Positions 8,750 to 17,644 of a stretch of 64,000 bases of DNA are shown in pieces. A program made the position numbers and the translations under genes. The stretch spans positions 1,253,789-1,317,788 of the forward strand of contig NZ_LR733844.1 of NCBI RefSeq assembly GCF_902506455.1, read 5' to 3'. Source of the DNA: Sphingomonas sp. 8AM. GTDB lineage: Bacteria > Pseudomonadota > Alphaproteobacteria > Sphingomonadales > Sphingomonadaceae. The notes under the pieces are model-generated. The model saw nothing but the letters and a program-made list of their open reading frames with translations. It made no database searches and was not told the DNA's origin. Position 1 is the first letter of the stretch; each line of letters opens with the position of its first letter.

Positions 8750-10666
8750 GTGGCGAGCAGGATCAGGCGGCGCATAGGAGCCGTCGCACGAACAGGGACG
8801 ATGATCGCCGTCGCGCTCGCGCCGACCGCGCCCGCCATGGCGCAGCCCAAGGGCGACTGGCAGGGTTATGGCCGTGACGAGAGCCACGCCCGCTTCTCGC
8901 CGCTGACCGAGATCACGCCTGCGAACGTCTCCAGGCTGCGGCAGGTCTGGACCTATCACATGCGTCCGGCGGGCACGACCGGTGAGACGATCCCGATGCC
9001 CGACAGCGTTCCGGCGAAATTCCGGACCGGTTTCTCCGCGTCCGAGGCGACGCCGCTGGTGGTGAAAGGCGTCATGTATTTGGCGACGCCGTACAAGCGC
9101 GTCGTCGCGCTCGACGCGACGACAGGCAAGGAGCGCTGGGTCTTCGCGCTGCCCGGCAACGACCAGCCGTCGACGCGTGGCGTCGCTTACTGGCCGGGCA
9201 GCAAGGGGACGGGCGCGCGGATCGTCTTCGGCACGCGCACGGGCAAGCTGTATGCGCTCGACGCGGCGACCGGCCAGCCGGCCACGGATTTCGGCGCGGC
9301 CGGTGCGGTCGACATGAAGACGCCCGAGGTCATGAACGGCACGCGCGCGCCGCTGGGGATGAGCAGCCCGCCCGCGATCTACCGCGACGTCATCATCACC
9401 GGCTCGCGCGTGCAGGAAATGCCGGTGAAGGGTGCGGCCGGCGACGTGCGCGGCTGGGACGCGCGCACCGGCAAATTGCTCTGGACCTTCCACACCATTC
9501 CGCAGCCCGGCGAGCCGAACTTCGGCACGTGGGAGGGCGATAGCTGGCAGAAGCGCTCGGGCGTCAACGTCTGGACCTTCGTGCTCGTCGACGACAAGCG
9601 CGGCATCGCCTATCTGCCGGTGGGCGCGCCGACTTTCGATCGCTGGGGCGGCGATCGAAAGGGACAGAACCTCTATGGCAACTCGATCGTCGCGGTCGAG
9701 GCGGCGACCGGCAAGTATCTCTGGCATTTCCAAACCGTCCATCACGACATCTGGGACGTCGACCTGCCGAGCGCGACGCTGATCGAGGTACGCCGCGGCG
9801 GCCGCACGATCCCGGCGATCGCGGTGATGAACAAGACCGCGATGATGTTCATCCTCGACCGCGTCACCGGCAAGCCGCTGTACGACGTGCGGGAGGTGCC
9901 GGTGCCGACCGACACCGACGTGCCCGGTGAGCAGCCATGGCCGACGCAGCCGATACCGGTGAGCCCGCCGCCGCTCGCCCGGCTGAGCTATGCCGCGGCC
10001 GATCTGGTCGATGGGCCTCCGGCGCATCGCGCCGTGTGTGAAAAGCTGGTGGCCGATCTTTCCGTTGCGCCGAGCAAGGCCTTCCAGCCGCTGCGCGCCG
10101 ATACGGCGGTCAACTTCTTCCCGGGCAGCCTTGGCGGGGTTGACTGGGGCGGCGGCGCGTTCGATCGCAAGAGCGGGCTGTACGTCATCAACATCAACAA
10201 TCTCGCCAGCCCGCAGCAACTGGCGCAGCAGCCCGACGGTAGCTGGGGAATGAAGGCCGGCTACGCCTATTTTCAGGATCCCGAGACCGGCACGCCGTGT
10301 CAGAAGGGGCCGTGGGGCGAGTTGGTCGCGGTGAACGTCGACACCGGGGCGGTCGCGTGGCGCAAGGTGCTCGGAACGAATGCCGACCCGGCCTTTGCCG
10401 CGAATGGCGTGATCAGCGCGGGCGGCCCGATCACCACCGCGAGCGGGCTGACCTTCATCGGGGCGACGCGCGACGCGACGATCCGCGGCTTCGACACGAA
10501 GAGCGGTGCGTTGCTGTGGTCGGCGCCGCTGCCCGCCTCCAATTACGGCACGCCGATGACCTATCGCGCCGCGGACGGCCGCCAGATGCTCGCCGCGGTC
10601 GCGACCGGCGGATTCGCTGCCCAACCCGCGACCAGCGACCAGGTGGTCGCGTTCGCCGTTCGCTGA
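8750..10666 (+). CDS. exported PQQ-dependent dehydrogenase (second quinoprotein)
   Basis: A 638-residue periplasmic quinoprotein. The N-terminus has several arginines, then a hydrophobic core and an AMAQ cleavage site near residue 28. Propeller motifs include WQGYGRDESHARFSPLTEI, repeated LDATTGKERW-type blades, and FQTVHHDIWDVDLPSATL near the active site. The GTG start at 8750 is preceded by AGGAGAG with 6-base spacing. It is only distantly like the first quinoprotein and lacks its Pro/Ala/Gly insertion, so the two probably act on different alcohols. It is followed after a short gap by its own small cytochrome c. Confidence 0.9.
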   Translation: MASRIRRRIGAVARTGTMIAVALAPTAPAMAQPKGDWQGYGRDESHARFSPLTEITPANVSRLRQVWTYHMRPAGTTGETIPMPDSVPAKFRTGFSASEATPLVVKGVMYLATPYKRVVALDATTGKERWVFALPGNDQPSTRGVAYWPGSKGTGARIVFGTRTGKLYALDAATGQPATDFGAAGAVDMKTPEVMNGTRAPLGMSSPPAIYRDVIITGSRVQEMPVKGAAGDVRGWDARTGKLLWTFHTIPQPGEPNFGTWEGDSWQKRSGVNVWTFVLVDDKRGIAYLPVGAPTFDRWGGDRKGQNLYGNSIVAVEAATGKYLWHFQTVHHDIWDVDLPSATLIEVRRGGRTIPAIAVMNKTAMMFILDRVTGKPLYDVREVPVPTDTDVPGEQPWPTQPIPVSPPPLARLSYAAADLVDGPPAHRAVCEKLVADLSVAPSKAFQPLRADTAVNFFPGSLGGVDWGGGAFDRKSGLYVININNLASPQQLAQQPDGSWGMKAGYAYFQDPETGTPCQKGPWGELVAVNVDTGAVAWRKVLGTNADPAFAANGVISAGGPITTASGLTFIGATRDATIRGFDTKSGALLWSAPLPASNYGTPMTYRAADGRQMLAAVATGGFAAQPATSDQVVAFAVR

Positions 10667-10677
10667 GGAGAGTCACC

Positions 10678-10998
10678 ATGTTGCGTATCGACCCGCTCGT
10701 CCGCCTTGTCGGCTTTGTCGGTGTGGCGCTGCTCGGCGCGGTGGCACTCGGGGCGCAGCAACCCGCGCCTCCGGTTCCCGGCCCCGGGCTCGACCTGATC
10801 AACGAGCGCTGCGGCTATTGCCACACCACCAATCAGGTGTTCACGGCGCGCAAGACTTCTGCCGAATGGCCGGCGGTCGTTCAGTCGATGATCGATCGCG
10901 GTGCCGAGCTGTCGCCCGAGGAGCAGAAGGTGGTGAATGATTATCTCTTTGCCACGCTCGCGACGGATAAGAAGGCGGCGGGCGCGGCCGGGCAGTAA
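10678..10998 (+). CDS. small periplasmic cytochrome c
   Basis: A 106-residue exported monohaem cytochrome. A hydrophobic signal covers about residues 8-26, followed by a Pro-rich linker and the haem site C45-G-Y-C48-H49. RBS GAGGAG precedes the ATG. It lies 11 bases after the second quinoprotein gene and is its likely electron acceptor. A Lys/Ala-rich tail ends the protein. A strong hairpin follows the stop. Confidence 0.88.
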   Translation: MLRIDPLVRLVGFVGVALLGAVALGAQQPAPPVPGPGLDLINERCGYCHTTNQVFTARKTSAEWPAVVQSMIDRGAELSPEEQKVVNDYLFATLATDKKAAGAAGQ

Positions 10999-11002
10999 GT
11001 TG

Positions 11003-11025
11003 ACGGGGGCGACACGCGCCCCCGT
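11003..11025. terminator. bidirectional GC-rich hairpin between convergent genes
   Basis: A perfect 9-bp inverted repeat, ACGGGGGCG pairing with CGCCCCCGT around a 5-base loop, lies between the cytochrome c stop (10998) and the end of the converging SMP-30 gene (11033). There is no long T run, so this is a probable but unproven terminator. Confidence 0.6.
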
Positions 11026-11032
11026 TCGCGTC

Positions 11033-12031
11033 TCAGCGCGCGTATCGCGGCAGCACGCCCGCAACGGTGGTTTTCAGCCGGTACACGCTTGTCGAGCCAG
11101 TTATGTAGAGTGTGTGGCCGTCGCCGGCGAAAGCGAGATTGGCGGCCACTTCCGGCAACACGATTTGCCCGAGCACCTTGCCCGCGGGCGAGATCACGCG
11201 GATACCGCCCGGTCCGGTCGCCCAGACGTTGCCGCGCCGGTCGACCTTGAGCCCGTCCGCCCCGCCGGCGCCGCCGGCCGGGAATGCGATCAGCACGCGC
11301 CGCCCCGATAGCGCGCCATCGCGCCCGACCTTATAGGCGTAGATCGTTCCCGGCGGGCCGTAGTCGGTGACGTACAACGTCCGCCCGTCGGGCGAGAAAC
11401 CGATGCCGTTGGGTAGTTTCAGATCGGTGATGACCGGCGTCAGCGTGCCGCCGGCAAAGCGGAACACCGCATTGTAGGGCAATTGCTTGGCGGGATCGCG
11501 GTCCATGCCGTTATACAGCCCGAACGGCGGATCGGTGAACCACAAGGCACCGTCGGCGGCGAAGACGAGGTCGTTGGGGCTGTTGAGTCGCTTGCCGCGA
11601 TAGTCGGCAATCACTGGCGTGATGCGCCGGTCCGCGCCGACGCGCACGATCCGGCGTGCACCCATCTGCGCCATCAGCACGCTACCGTCGCGGTCGGAAA
11701 CGAGCCCGTTCGGACCGATGCTCTTGCCTGCCGGCGGGTTCGCGAGTCCGCCGGCGTTGGGGATCAGCTCCTCGACCCGGCCGGACGCGTCCATCGCACG
11801 CAGCACGTCGCCGCTGACGTCGGAGAACCACAAGCGGCCCTCGTGCCACAGCGGACCCTCGGTGAAGGAGAAGCCGGTCGCGACGCGCTCGACGGCGGTT
11901 CCCGGCGCGATCAGCACGTCGAGCGCGGGATCGAGCCGATCGATCCGCGCCCCGCCTTGTTGCGCGGGAGCGGCGGCATGGAGCGCAAGCGGCGCCACGA
12001 GCGCCGCGGCGATGAGCAGGGGGCGCGGCAT
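11033..12031 (-). CDS. exported SMP-30/gluconolactonase/LRE-family protein
   Basis: A 332-residue six-bladed propeller protein of the lactonase/SMP-30 family. It has a signal peptide (1-24), a putative metal-ligand Glu at residue 58 in FTEGPLW, SPNDLVF, LPNGIGFSPDGRTLYVTD and GGADGLKVDRRGNVW. The ATG at 12031 lies 2 bases after the stop of the upstream gene, so the two are coupled; longer in-frame starts would overlap that gene. A periplasmic lactonase fits a pathway in which the quinoproteins oxidise cyclic hemiacetals or sugars to lactones, but this is inference. Confidence 0.88.
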   Translation of the reverse strand: MPRPLLIAAALVAPLALHAAAPAQQGGARIDRLDPALDVLIAPGTAVERVATGFSFTEGPLWHEGRLWFSDVSGDVLRAMDASGRVEELIPNAGGLANPPAGKSIGPNGLVSDRDGSVLMAQMGARRIVRVGADRRITPVIADYRGKRLNSPNDLVFAADGALWFTDPPFGLYNGMDRDPAKQLPYNAVFRFAGGTLTPVITDLKLPNGIGFSPDGRTLYVTDYGPPGTIYAYKVGRDGALSGRRVLIAFPAGGAGGADGLKVDRRGNVWATGPGGIRVISPAGKVLGQIVLPEVAANLAFAGDGHTLYITGSTSVYRLKTTVAGVLPRYAR

Positions 12032-12033
12032 CG

Positions 12034-12450
12034 TCAGACCGCGTCGGTCAGAAGGACGAGATAGTCGCGATTGAGCACGGTGCGCTCGATCAGCGGCCAG
12101 TTGCGCTCGTGGACGTCGGAGCGGATCCATTTCTGGCGCTGTTCCTCGCTCTCATAGGTGAGCTGGAAACGGTAGTTGACGCCTTCGGGCGGTGCCGGCT
12201 GCCCCTGGATGACGCTGCGCAGCTTGAGCATCTTGAGGTCGATAAAGCCGCGTCCGCGAAAGCTTTGCGCGGCGGGCAGGAAATGCTGGTGGAAGGCGTC
12301 GAGCATCTCCTGCTCGCGCGCCGGATCGACCGCGAGGTCGCAGTAGAGCACGATCGGCTTGTTCTTCGGCGAGGCGGCCTGCGCCGTGCCGGGCAGCGCC
12401 CAGCCCGCACCGGCGGCGGCGATCAACTGGAGGAGCGAGCGACGTTGCAT
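12034..12450 (-). CDS. exported antibiotic-biosynthesis-monooxygenase-like (dimeric alpha/beta barrel) protein
   Basis: A small exported protein of about 138 residues. MQRRSLLQLIAAAGAG resembles a twin-arginine signal ending at TAQA. The mature part (VLYCDLAVDPAREQEMLDAFHQHFLPAAQ) matches the ABM/dimeric ferredoxin-like fold. An ATG at 12456 is also possible, but AAGGA then sits only 2 bases away, whereas spacing to 12450 is about 8. A periplasmic ABM protein beside a lactonase and a bicupin suggests a role in oxidising the pathway substrate. No catalytic residues can be assigned. Confidence 0.75.
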   Translation of the reverse strand: MQRRSLLQLIAAAGAGWALPGTAQAASPKNKPIVLYCDLAVDPAREQEMLDAFHQHFLPAAQSFRGRGFIDLKMLKLRSVIQGQPAPPEGVNYRFQLTYESEEQRQKWIRSDVHERNWPLIERTVLNRDYLVLLTDAV

Positions 12451-12469
12451 CTTCATGGTCCTTTCCGGA

Positions 12470-13375
12470 TCAGCGGGGGGAAAGCGTGGCAGCGAAAGCC
12501 GCCTTGGCGGCGGGATCGCGCGCGATCCCGATCACCATCAATTCGAGCGGTGCGTCGCCCGTTGCGCGCAGCGTTCGTCGCGCGCCAACCTCGACCGGCA
12601 GCGCATCGCCGCTGCGCAGCGGCGCGCGCTCGCCTCCGACCTCCGCTTCGCCGCCGCCCGCCATGACATAGACGATCTCGCTGATCCCCGGCGCAGCGGC
12701 GCCGTCGAGCGCTGCACCCGGTGGAACCAGCACATGGTCGACGAACGCCCAGGGGGTCGCGAATACCTCCGGGCCGAGCAGGCGACGCGAGCGGATCGAG
12801 CCGTCGGGCTTCAGCTTGGCACGGTCAAACCGTACCGCCGCGAACTGCGCGATCGGGTCGAGCGCCGCGCCCTGACGAGAATCACTCAGGTCGAAATTGT
12901 CGTAGCGCTTGGTCTGGCCGACGTTGATGTTGAGCCATTCCACCGGGCGGTCCGAGGCATTGTAGAGCGCGTGGGCGTGCCCCATCCGGTCCGGCACCGC
13001 CGCGGGCCCGGCGAGCGTCGCGGTGCGGCCGTCAACCGTGAACTGTGCCTCGCCATCGAGGATGACGAACATCTCCTCGCATTGATGGTGGAAATGCTGG
13101 CCAATCCCGCTGTGCGGCGGGATCACACCGCGGTGGACGAAGATCAGGTTGGTCGAGAGCGCGTCAGGGCCGAGCAACGGGGCGAAGGCCATGGTGCCGG
13201 CGCCGTCGTGAACCTTGGTGAGCTGGCGATAGCGCGCCGGGTCGGTGTGGCCGATCCGCTCCGCCAATGGCCGCGTCGCGCGTGTCGAAACTCCTGCCTG
13301 CTGCGCCGCGGCGGCGTAGGTCAGTGCCAGCGTGAGCACCGCCGCGCCGCGCGCGAGCGATCGGATCGCCTCCAC
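12470..13375 (-). CDS. exported bicupin protein
   Basis: A protein of about 301 residues with a signal sequence (ARGAAVLTLALTYAAAAQQ) and two cupin domains. The first, around residues 80-150, has HFHHQCEEMFVILDGEAQF with His/Glu metal ligands. The second, around 215-280, has EIVYVMAGGGEAEVGGE and looks poorer in ligands. I chose the GTG at 13375 because GGGAGAG lies about 7 bases upstream; another GTG at 13405 has no clear RBS. It heads the cupin, ABM, SMP-30 operon and is divergent from the second MFS gene. It may be a dioxygenase or isomerase acting on the imported compound. Confidence 0.82.
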   Translation of the reverse strand: MEAIRSLARGAAVLTLALTYAAAAQQAGVSTRATRPLAERIGHTDPARYRQLTKVHDGAGTMAFAPLLGPDALSTNLIFVHRGVIPPHSGIGQHFHHQCEEMFVILDGEAQFTVDGRTATLAGPAAVPDRMGHAHALYNASDRPVEWLNINVGQTKRYDNFDLSDSRQGAALDPIAQFAAVRFDRAKLKPDGSIRSRRLLGPEVFATPWAFVDHVLVPPGAALDGAAAPGISEIVYVMAGGGEAEVGGERAPLRSGDALPVEVGARRTLRATGDAPLELMVIGIARDPAAKAAFAATLSPR

Positions 13376-13440
13376 CCCATCTCTCCCGTTCGCGCCGGAA
13401 TTCACCGGCTTTACGCACGCTTACAACGCCTCTACACAGA

Positions 13441-13457
13441 ATCATATAGGATATAAT
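13441..13457. promoter_or_regulatory. candidate operator, 17-bp inverted repeat (copy 2)
   Basis: ATCATAT-AGG-ATATAAT: the same 7-3-7 inverted-repeat layout as the site at 8644-8660, with an identical left arm. It sits between the divergent bicupin and MFS genes, 31 bases before the MFS start. Confidence 0.55.
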
Positions 13458-13487
13458 GCAGCGGCTGACCGCTGATCCGGGAGAGCG

Positions 13488-14801
13488 ATGATGACAGGAG
13501 CGGGGCGGAGCAACGTCCGGGTGCGGCTGGTGGCGATGCTGTTCGTCATCAGCGCGATCGCGTTCCTTGATCGCACCAACATCTCGGTCGCGGGCGTGCA
13601 GATGCGGCAGGAGTATGCGATCGACCAGATTCGGCTTGGCTGGGTCTTTAGCGCCTTCCTGATCGGCTATGCCGCGTTTCAGGTGCCCGCCGGATGGCTG
13701 GCGGCACGGCTCGGACCGCGCCGGTTACTGACGCTGGCGCTACTGTGGTGGGGCGTGTTCAGCATCGCGACCGCGCTGGTGCCGCCGGGCAGCGCCCATG
13801 CGATCACATTGCTGATGCTGGTGCGCTTCGGACTCGGTATCGGCGAGGCGGCGGTCTATCCGTCAGGCAACCAGTTCGTGTCGCGCTGGGTGCCGGCGCA
13901 GGAGCGCGGCAAGGCCAACGGCTTGATCTTCGCGGGCGTCGGCGCAGGTTCGGGGCTGACCCCGCCGCTGATCAGCGCGGTGGTGGCGGCCGGCGGCTGG
14001 CGCGCGTCCTTCTACGTCTGTGCCTTGATCGGTCTGGTCGCGGCGGCGGTCTGGTACATAGTCGCGCGCGACCGGCCGCAGGAGCATGCAGCGGTCAACG
14101 CGGAAGAACTCGCGCACATCGAGGCGGGGCTGCCCGACAAGGCCGCTGTTGCGGCAGGTCCGATCCCGTGGCGCGCAATCCTGAGCAGCCGCGCGGTCTG
14201 GGGCCTGTTCCTCAGCTACTTCGCGTTTGGCTACGTGATCTGGATCTTCTTCAGCTGGTTCTTCATCTACCTCGCCGAGGCGCGCGGGCTGGATCTGAAA
14301 TCGAGCGCGCTGTTCGGCATGGCGCCGTTCCTGGCGATGACGGTCGGTTGTCTGGCCGGCGGCGTGATCAACGACGCGGTGTCGCGCCGCCACGGGCTCT
14401 ATTGGGGGCGATCGGGGCTGGCGATGCTGTCGTTTGCGCTAACCGCGCTGTTCCTGCTGGTCGGGTCGCAGGTCGACAATGCGCCGCTGGCGGTAATGAC
14501 GCTGGCGCTGGGTGGAGGGGCGATCTATCTGTCGCAAAGCTCCTTCTGGTCGGTCACTGCGGACATTGCCGGGCCTCACACCGGGGTGGTGTCGGGACTG
14601 ATGAACGTCGGCTGCCAGATCGGCGGCGCGTTGACCGCATCGCTCACGCCATGGATCGCCGCACGTCACGGCTGGGCCGCCGCATTCGGCACCGGTGCGG
14701 GGGTGGTGGTGCTGGGCATCGCTGCGTGGGCGATCGTCGACCCACGACGGCTCATCGGTGCGGCGCCGACGCCCGCGCGCGACGCGGCCATCGCGCACTA
14801 A
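13488..14801 (+). CDS. MFS transporter, ACS type (second copy)
   Basis: A 437-residue, about 12-helix permease. FLDRTNISVAG in the first helix, GWLAARLGPRR in loop 2-3 and RFGLGIGEAAVYPSG mark the ACS/phthalate-glucarate permease group. Tandem ATGs lie after GGGAGAG. It is a paralogue of the transporter at the window start, so the island carries two related importers, perhaps for substrate and intermediate. It is followed after about 20 bases by an exported cupin gene and shares its promoter region with the divergent bicupin operon. Confidence 0.9.
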   Translation: MMTGAGRSNVRVRLVAMLFVISAIAFLDRTNISVAGVQMRQEYAIDQIRLGWVFSAFLIGYAAFQVPAGWLAARLGPRRLLTLALLWWGVFSIATALVPPGSAHAITLLMLVRFGLGIGEAAVYPSGNQFVSRWVPAQERGKANGLIFAGVGAGSGLTPPLISAVVAAGGWRASFYVCALIGLVAAAVWYIVARDRPQEHAAVNAEELAHIEAGLPDKAAVAAGPIPWRAILSSRAVWGLFLSYFAFGYVIWIFFSWFFIYLAEARGLDLKSSALFGMAPFLAMTVGCLAGGVINDAVSRRHGLYWGRSGLAMLSFALTALFLLVGSQVDNAPLAVMTLALGGGAIYLSQSSFWSVTADIAGPHTGVVSGLMNVGCQIGGALTASLTPWIAARHGWAAAFGTGAGVVVLGIAAWAIVDPRRLIGAAPTPARDAAIAH

Positions 14802-14823
14802 GCGAGAGAGAAGGGGAGGACAG

Positions 14824-15783
14824 ATGATCCACGATAAAGGACGCCGCTGGCGCGTCGCCGCATGTGCACTCGGCGCACTGACGCTCACCGCGCAGGCACC
14901 GCGTCCTGCGCCGCCTGCGCCGGTCGAGATGTGGGTGCCCAAGAAGACCCCATATGCCGCCTATGACGCACCGAACCGCCCGTGGTGGAAGCTGGCTGAC
15001 GTGCTGGCGCGGCACAAGGGCGCGACCGACTGGTCACAGCCGATCGTCCGCAATCGCGATATCGTCGCCGACTGGCACCAGCAGGCGTCGGGCAAGCGCA
15101 CTGCCGAGTTGGCCTATGCGGACAACCGCACTGCGATTATCGTCTGGAGCGGTCAGCTGCGCGTGACGATCGCCGGACAGCCGACGTTCGTCGCGGGCAA
15201 GGGGTTCGAGATCGACGTGCCGCTGCGGGTGCCGTTCACGCTCGAAACGGTCGGCGACCAACCGGCCCTGTGGTTCGAGATCCACGCCGCCAGCGATCTG
15301 CCGCTCTACCCGGTCGGCAGCACGTCCGAACGGCCGCGCGACGTGTCCGGCTTCCGCTACGAGCGACGGCTGGTCTCGGGCGGGGCAGGCGCGCCGGATA
15401 CGACCAATCCCTTGTACGTCGATTACTACAAGGACGTGGTGCAGGGCGGCGCGCGTGCCACCGCCTTCATCGCGGCGCAGCAACTGTTCGTGAACAATAT
15501 CCGCGGCCGTGCGACCGCGACTCCGCCGGCATCCAACCTTGGTCACTTCCACGTCGGCTACGATGAATTCTGGTTCGTCATGGAGGGCAATGTCGATCTG
15601 CAGATCGAGGGCGAGCCGCTGATCAAGGCGGCGGGGCCCGGCGATGTGCTGACCGCCAAGCAGGGCCGCTGGCATCGCGCGAGCTTCGGAGGCCCTGAAG
15701 GGCAGATGGGCACCCGGGTCGCGATCAATCCCTACCCGATGGGACTGCACGGCTATAGCGTGGAGTCCAGGGGGCGGCAGTAG
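14824..15783 (+). CDS. exported cupin-domain protein
   Basis: A 319-residue protein with a signal peptide (about 1-24). Two beta-barrel halves are visible: residues about 90-160 (TAIIVWSGQLRVTIAGQP), with few metal ligands, and about 235-300, with LGHFHVGYDEFWFVMEGNVDLQIEGEP carrying the His-x-His...Glu set. RBS GGGGAGGA precedes the ATG. It ends the MFS-cupin operon and the catabolic island. The function is not known; the location suggests periplasmic processing of the same compound as the bicupin at 12.5-13.4 kb. Confidence 0.82.
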   Translation: MIHDKGRRWRVAACALGALTLTAQAPRPAPPAPVEMWVPKKTPYAAYDAPNRPWWKLADVLARHKGATDWSQPIVRNRDIVADWHQQASGKRTAELAYADNRTAIIVWSGQLRVTIAGQPTFVAGKGFEIDVPLRVPFTLETVGDQPALWFEIHAASDLPLYPVGSTSERPRDVSGFRYERRLVSGGAGAPDTTNPLYVDYYKDVVQGGARATAFIAAQQLFVNNIRGRATATPPASNLGHFHVGYDEFWFVMEGNVDLQIEGEPLIKAAGPGDVLTAKQGRWHRASFGGPEGQMGTRVAINPYPMGLHGYSVESRGRQ

Positions 15784-15837
15784 CGCGGAAGGGCCGCAGC
15801 GCAGACGCGCTGTCACCGGCCCGTTGCGGGTGCGGTC

Positions 15838-16465
15838 GTGACGGCCCGGCTGCCCCGCGACGTCGCGATTGTCGGCGATCTGCCGGCGCTGCCCACCAGC
15901 GCCAGCGGCGCGCGAAACCTTATCTCGTGGGGCAATATCGGATTCATGCTGATTGAGGGTACCGGCTTCGCGCTCGGCGCTGCTGCCTATCTGTACCTGA
16001 TGACGCAACAGGCTCCGGCATGGCCGCCGGTCGGCATCCGTCCGCCCGACCCTTTGGTGGGGCGGGGTGTTCACGCTCGGCTTGCTGCTGAGCGAGTTAC
16101 CCAATCTTTGGGTGCGCCGCTGCGCGCTCAATAAGGACGCACGCGGTGTTCGGATCGGCGTGGCGGTGATGACGTTGCTCGGCCTGCTCCTGCTGGTGCC
16201 GCGCGGGTTCGAGATGGCACATCTCAACACCCGTCGGGACCACGACGCCTATGGTTCGGTAGTCTGGATGCTGATGGTACTTCACACCAGCCATGTCGTC
16301 ACCGACTGGGGCGACGCGGCGGTGCAGGCGGCATGGTTGTTCACGCACGAAATAGGCGACGACCAGTTCGCCGATGTCGAGGACAACGCCAGTTACTGGA
16401 GCTTCGTGGTGCTGACGTGGCTGCCGATCGGCGCGCTCGTTTACGGGCTGGCCCGGCTGTGGTGA
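15838..16465 (+). pseudogene. cytochrome c oxidase subunit III-like gene, frameshifted
   Basis: The first frame (GTG at 15838) reads a typical haem-copper oxidase subunit III start, including NLISWGNIGFMLIEGTGFAL and YLYLMTQQAPAWPP. After PPDPL near 16053 it loses homology, and the protein continues one frame over as WWGGVFTLGLLLSELPNLW through VLHTSHVVTDWGD to the stop at 16465. A one-base insertion around 16048-16055 explains this. Subunit I and II genes, expected upstream, are absent; the exported cupin gene ends 54 bases before. The next broken gene starts in the overlapping GTGA. Confidence 0.82.
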
Positions 16466-16772
16466 GCCAGCGCGCGCGCTGCTGGACGGCGCTGGCGCTG
16501 CCGCCGCTCGCCTGGTTCGGGTTTGAGCAGGGGTTGTCCGCTTTGCTCCACGCGCGCTGCGATCTCGCAAGTTGGGGGTGGCGTGCGGTGTGGTGAGCCT
16601 CGGGATCTGCGCGCTGGCCTTTCAGCTTGCGCGGCGGCTGGCGCACCGCGGCGGGGATCGGCTCGCGAGCGTGTGGCTGGCGCGATCGGCGTTGGCGCTG
16701 TCCGGTATATTCGCGCTTGCGATCGCCTTCCAGACGCTTGCGATCCTGTTGGTGCCGGCATGCGTAGGCTGA
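16462..16772 (+). pseudogene. small membrane protein of the oxidase cluster, frameshifted
   Basis: Two hydrophobic halves lie in different frames. VSQRARCWTALALPPLAWF through CDLASWGW ends at a stop near 16596, and the frame of GVACGVVSLGICALAF continues to 16772. The break falls in a run of five G around 16574. Together they would make a protein of about 100 residues with two to three membrane helices, of the kind found between subunit III and ctaG in such clusters. Its start overlaps the upstream stop and its end overlaps the ctaG start. Confidence 0.65.
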
Positions 16773-17644
16773 GCCGCGCGCTGCCCTGGCTGTTGGTGGC
16801 ACGCGCCACGCCCGCGGCGGCCCACGCAACCGGCGGACGCGAGCATCATGTCTCGGCTGGCTGGACGCACGATCCCTGGATTGTCGTGCCCCTCGTGATC
16901 GCCGCGCTGCTGTTCGCGCGCGGCTGGGGGCGGCTGCGCGCCCGGTCAGGGCAGGGGAGCGCTGCGCTGCGTCGGCGCGGACGGTACTACGCGGCAGGAC
17001 TACTCGACCTCGCTGCAGCGTTGATGTCGCCGCTCCACGAGGCAGGGGAACGCTCCTTCACCGCACATATATTCGAACATGAGTTGCTGATGCTGGTCGG
17101 CGCTCCGCAGTTGGTGCTGGCCGAACCGCTCGCGGTGATGCTGTGGTCGTTCCCGCGCCCGACCCGCCGTGCGCTGGGTGTGGTGGTGCCGTTGCTGGCC
17201 GCGCCTTGGGGCCGGCTCACAGGCGCGGTGACCGCGACCGCAGCACAGGCAGTCGCGCTCTGGCTCTGGCATGCCCCCGTGCTGTTCGACCGCGCGCTGG
17301 AAAGAGAGGGCTGGCACGTCGCGCAGCATCTTTCCTTTCTGGTCACCGCATTGCTGTTCTGGACCGCGATGCTTCACCGACGTACATCCGCGGGGATTGC
17401 CGCACTGTGCCTTGTCGCTACCGCGATCGTCTTGGGGGCGTTGATGGCGTTCGCCACGAGCCCCTGGTACGCGCGCTACGCCCGGCTCGACATGGCGCCG
17501 TCCGGGCTCACCGCCGCCGAGGATCAACAACTCGCCGGCTAGCTGATGTGGGTGCCGGGCGGGCTGGTCCACGCCCGCGCAGCGTTATGGCTGATGCGGC
17601 GGTTGCTCGTTACGCCGCGGGCGGGAGTGCCCCATGCCCGCTAG
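16760..17644 (+). pseudogene. CtaG-like (Caa3_CtaG) oxidase assembly gene with in-frame stop
   Basis: From ATG 16760 the frame encodes about 260 residues of a multi-helix membrane protein with MSPLHEAGERSFTAHIFEHELLML and ALWLWHAPVLFDRALE, typical of CtaG proteins that help insert copper into oxidase. TAG at 17540-17542 interrupts it, and the same frame resumes at once as LMWVPGGLVHARAALWLM, the conserved last helix of the family, ending at 17644. A single nonsense change therefore removes the final helix. The original gene would have overlapped the following cytochrome c by 11 bases. Confidence 0.78.
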
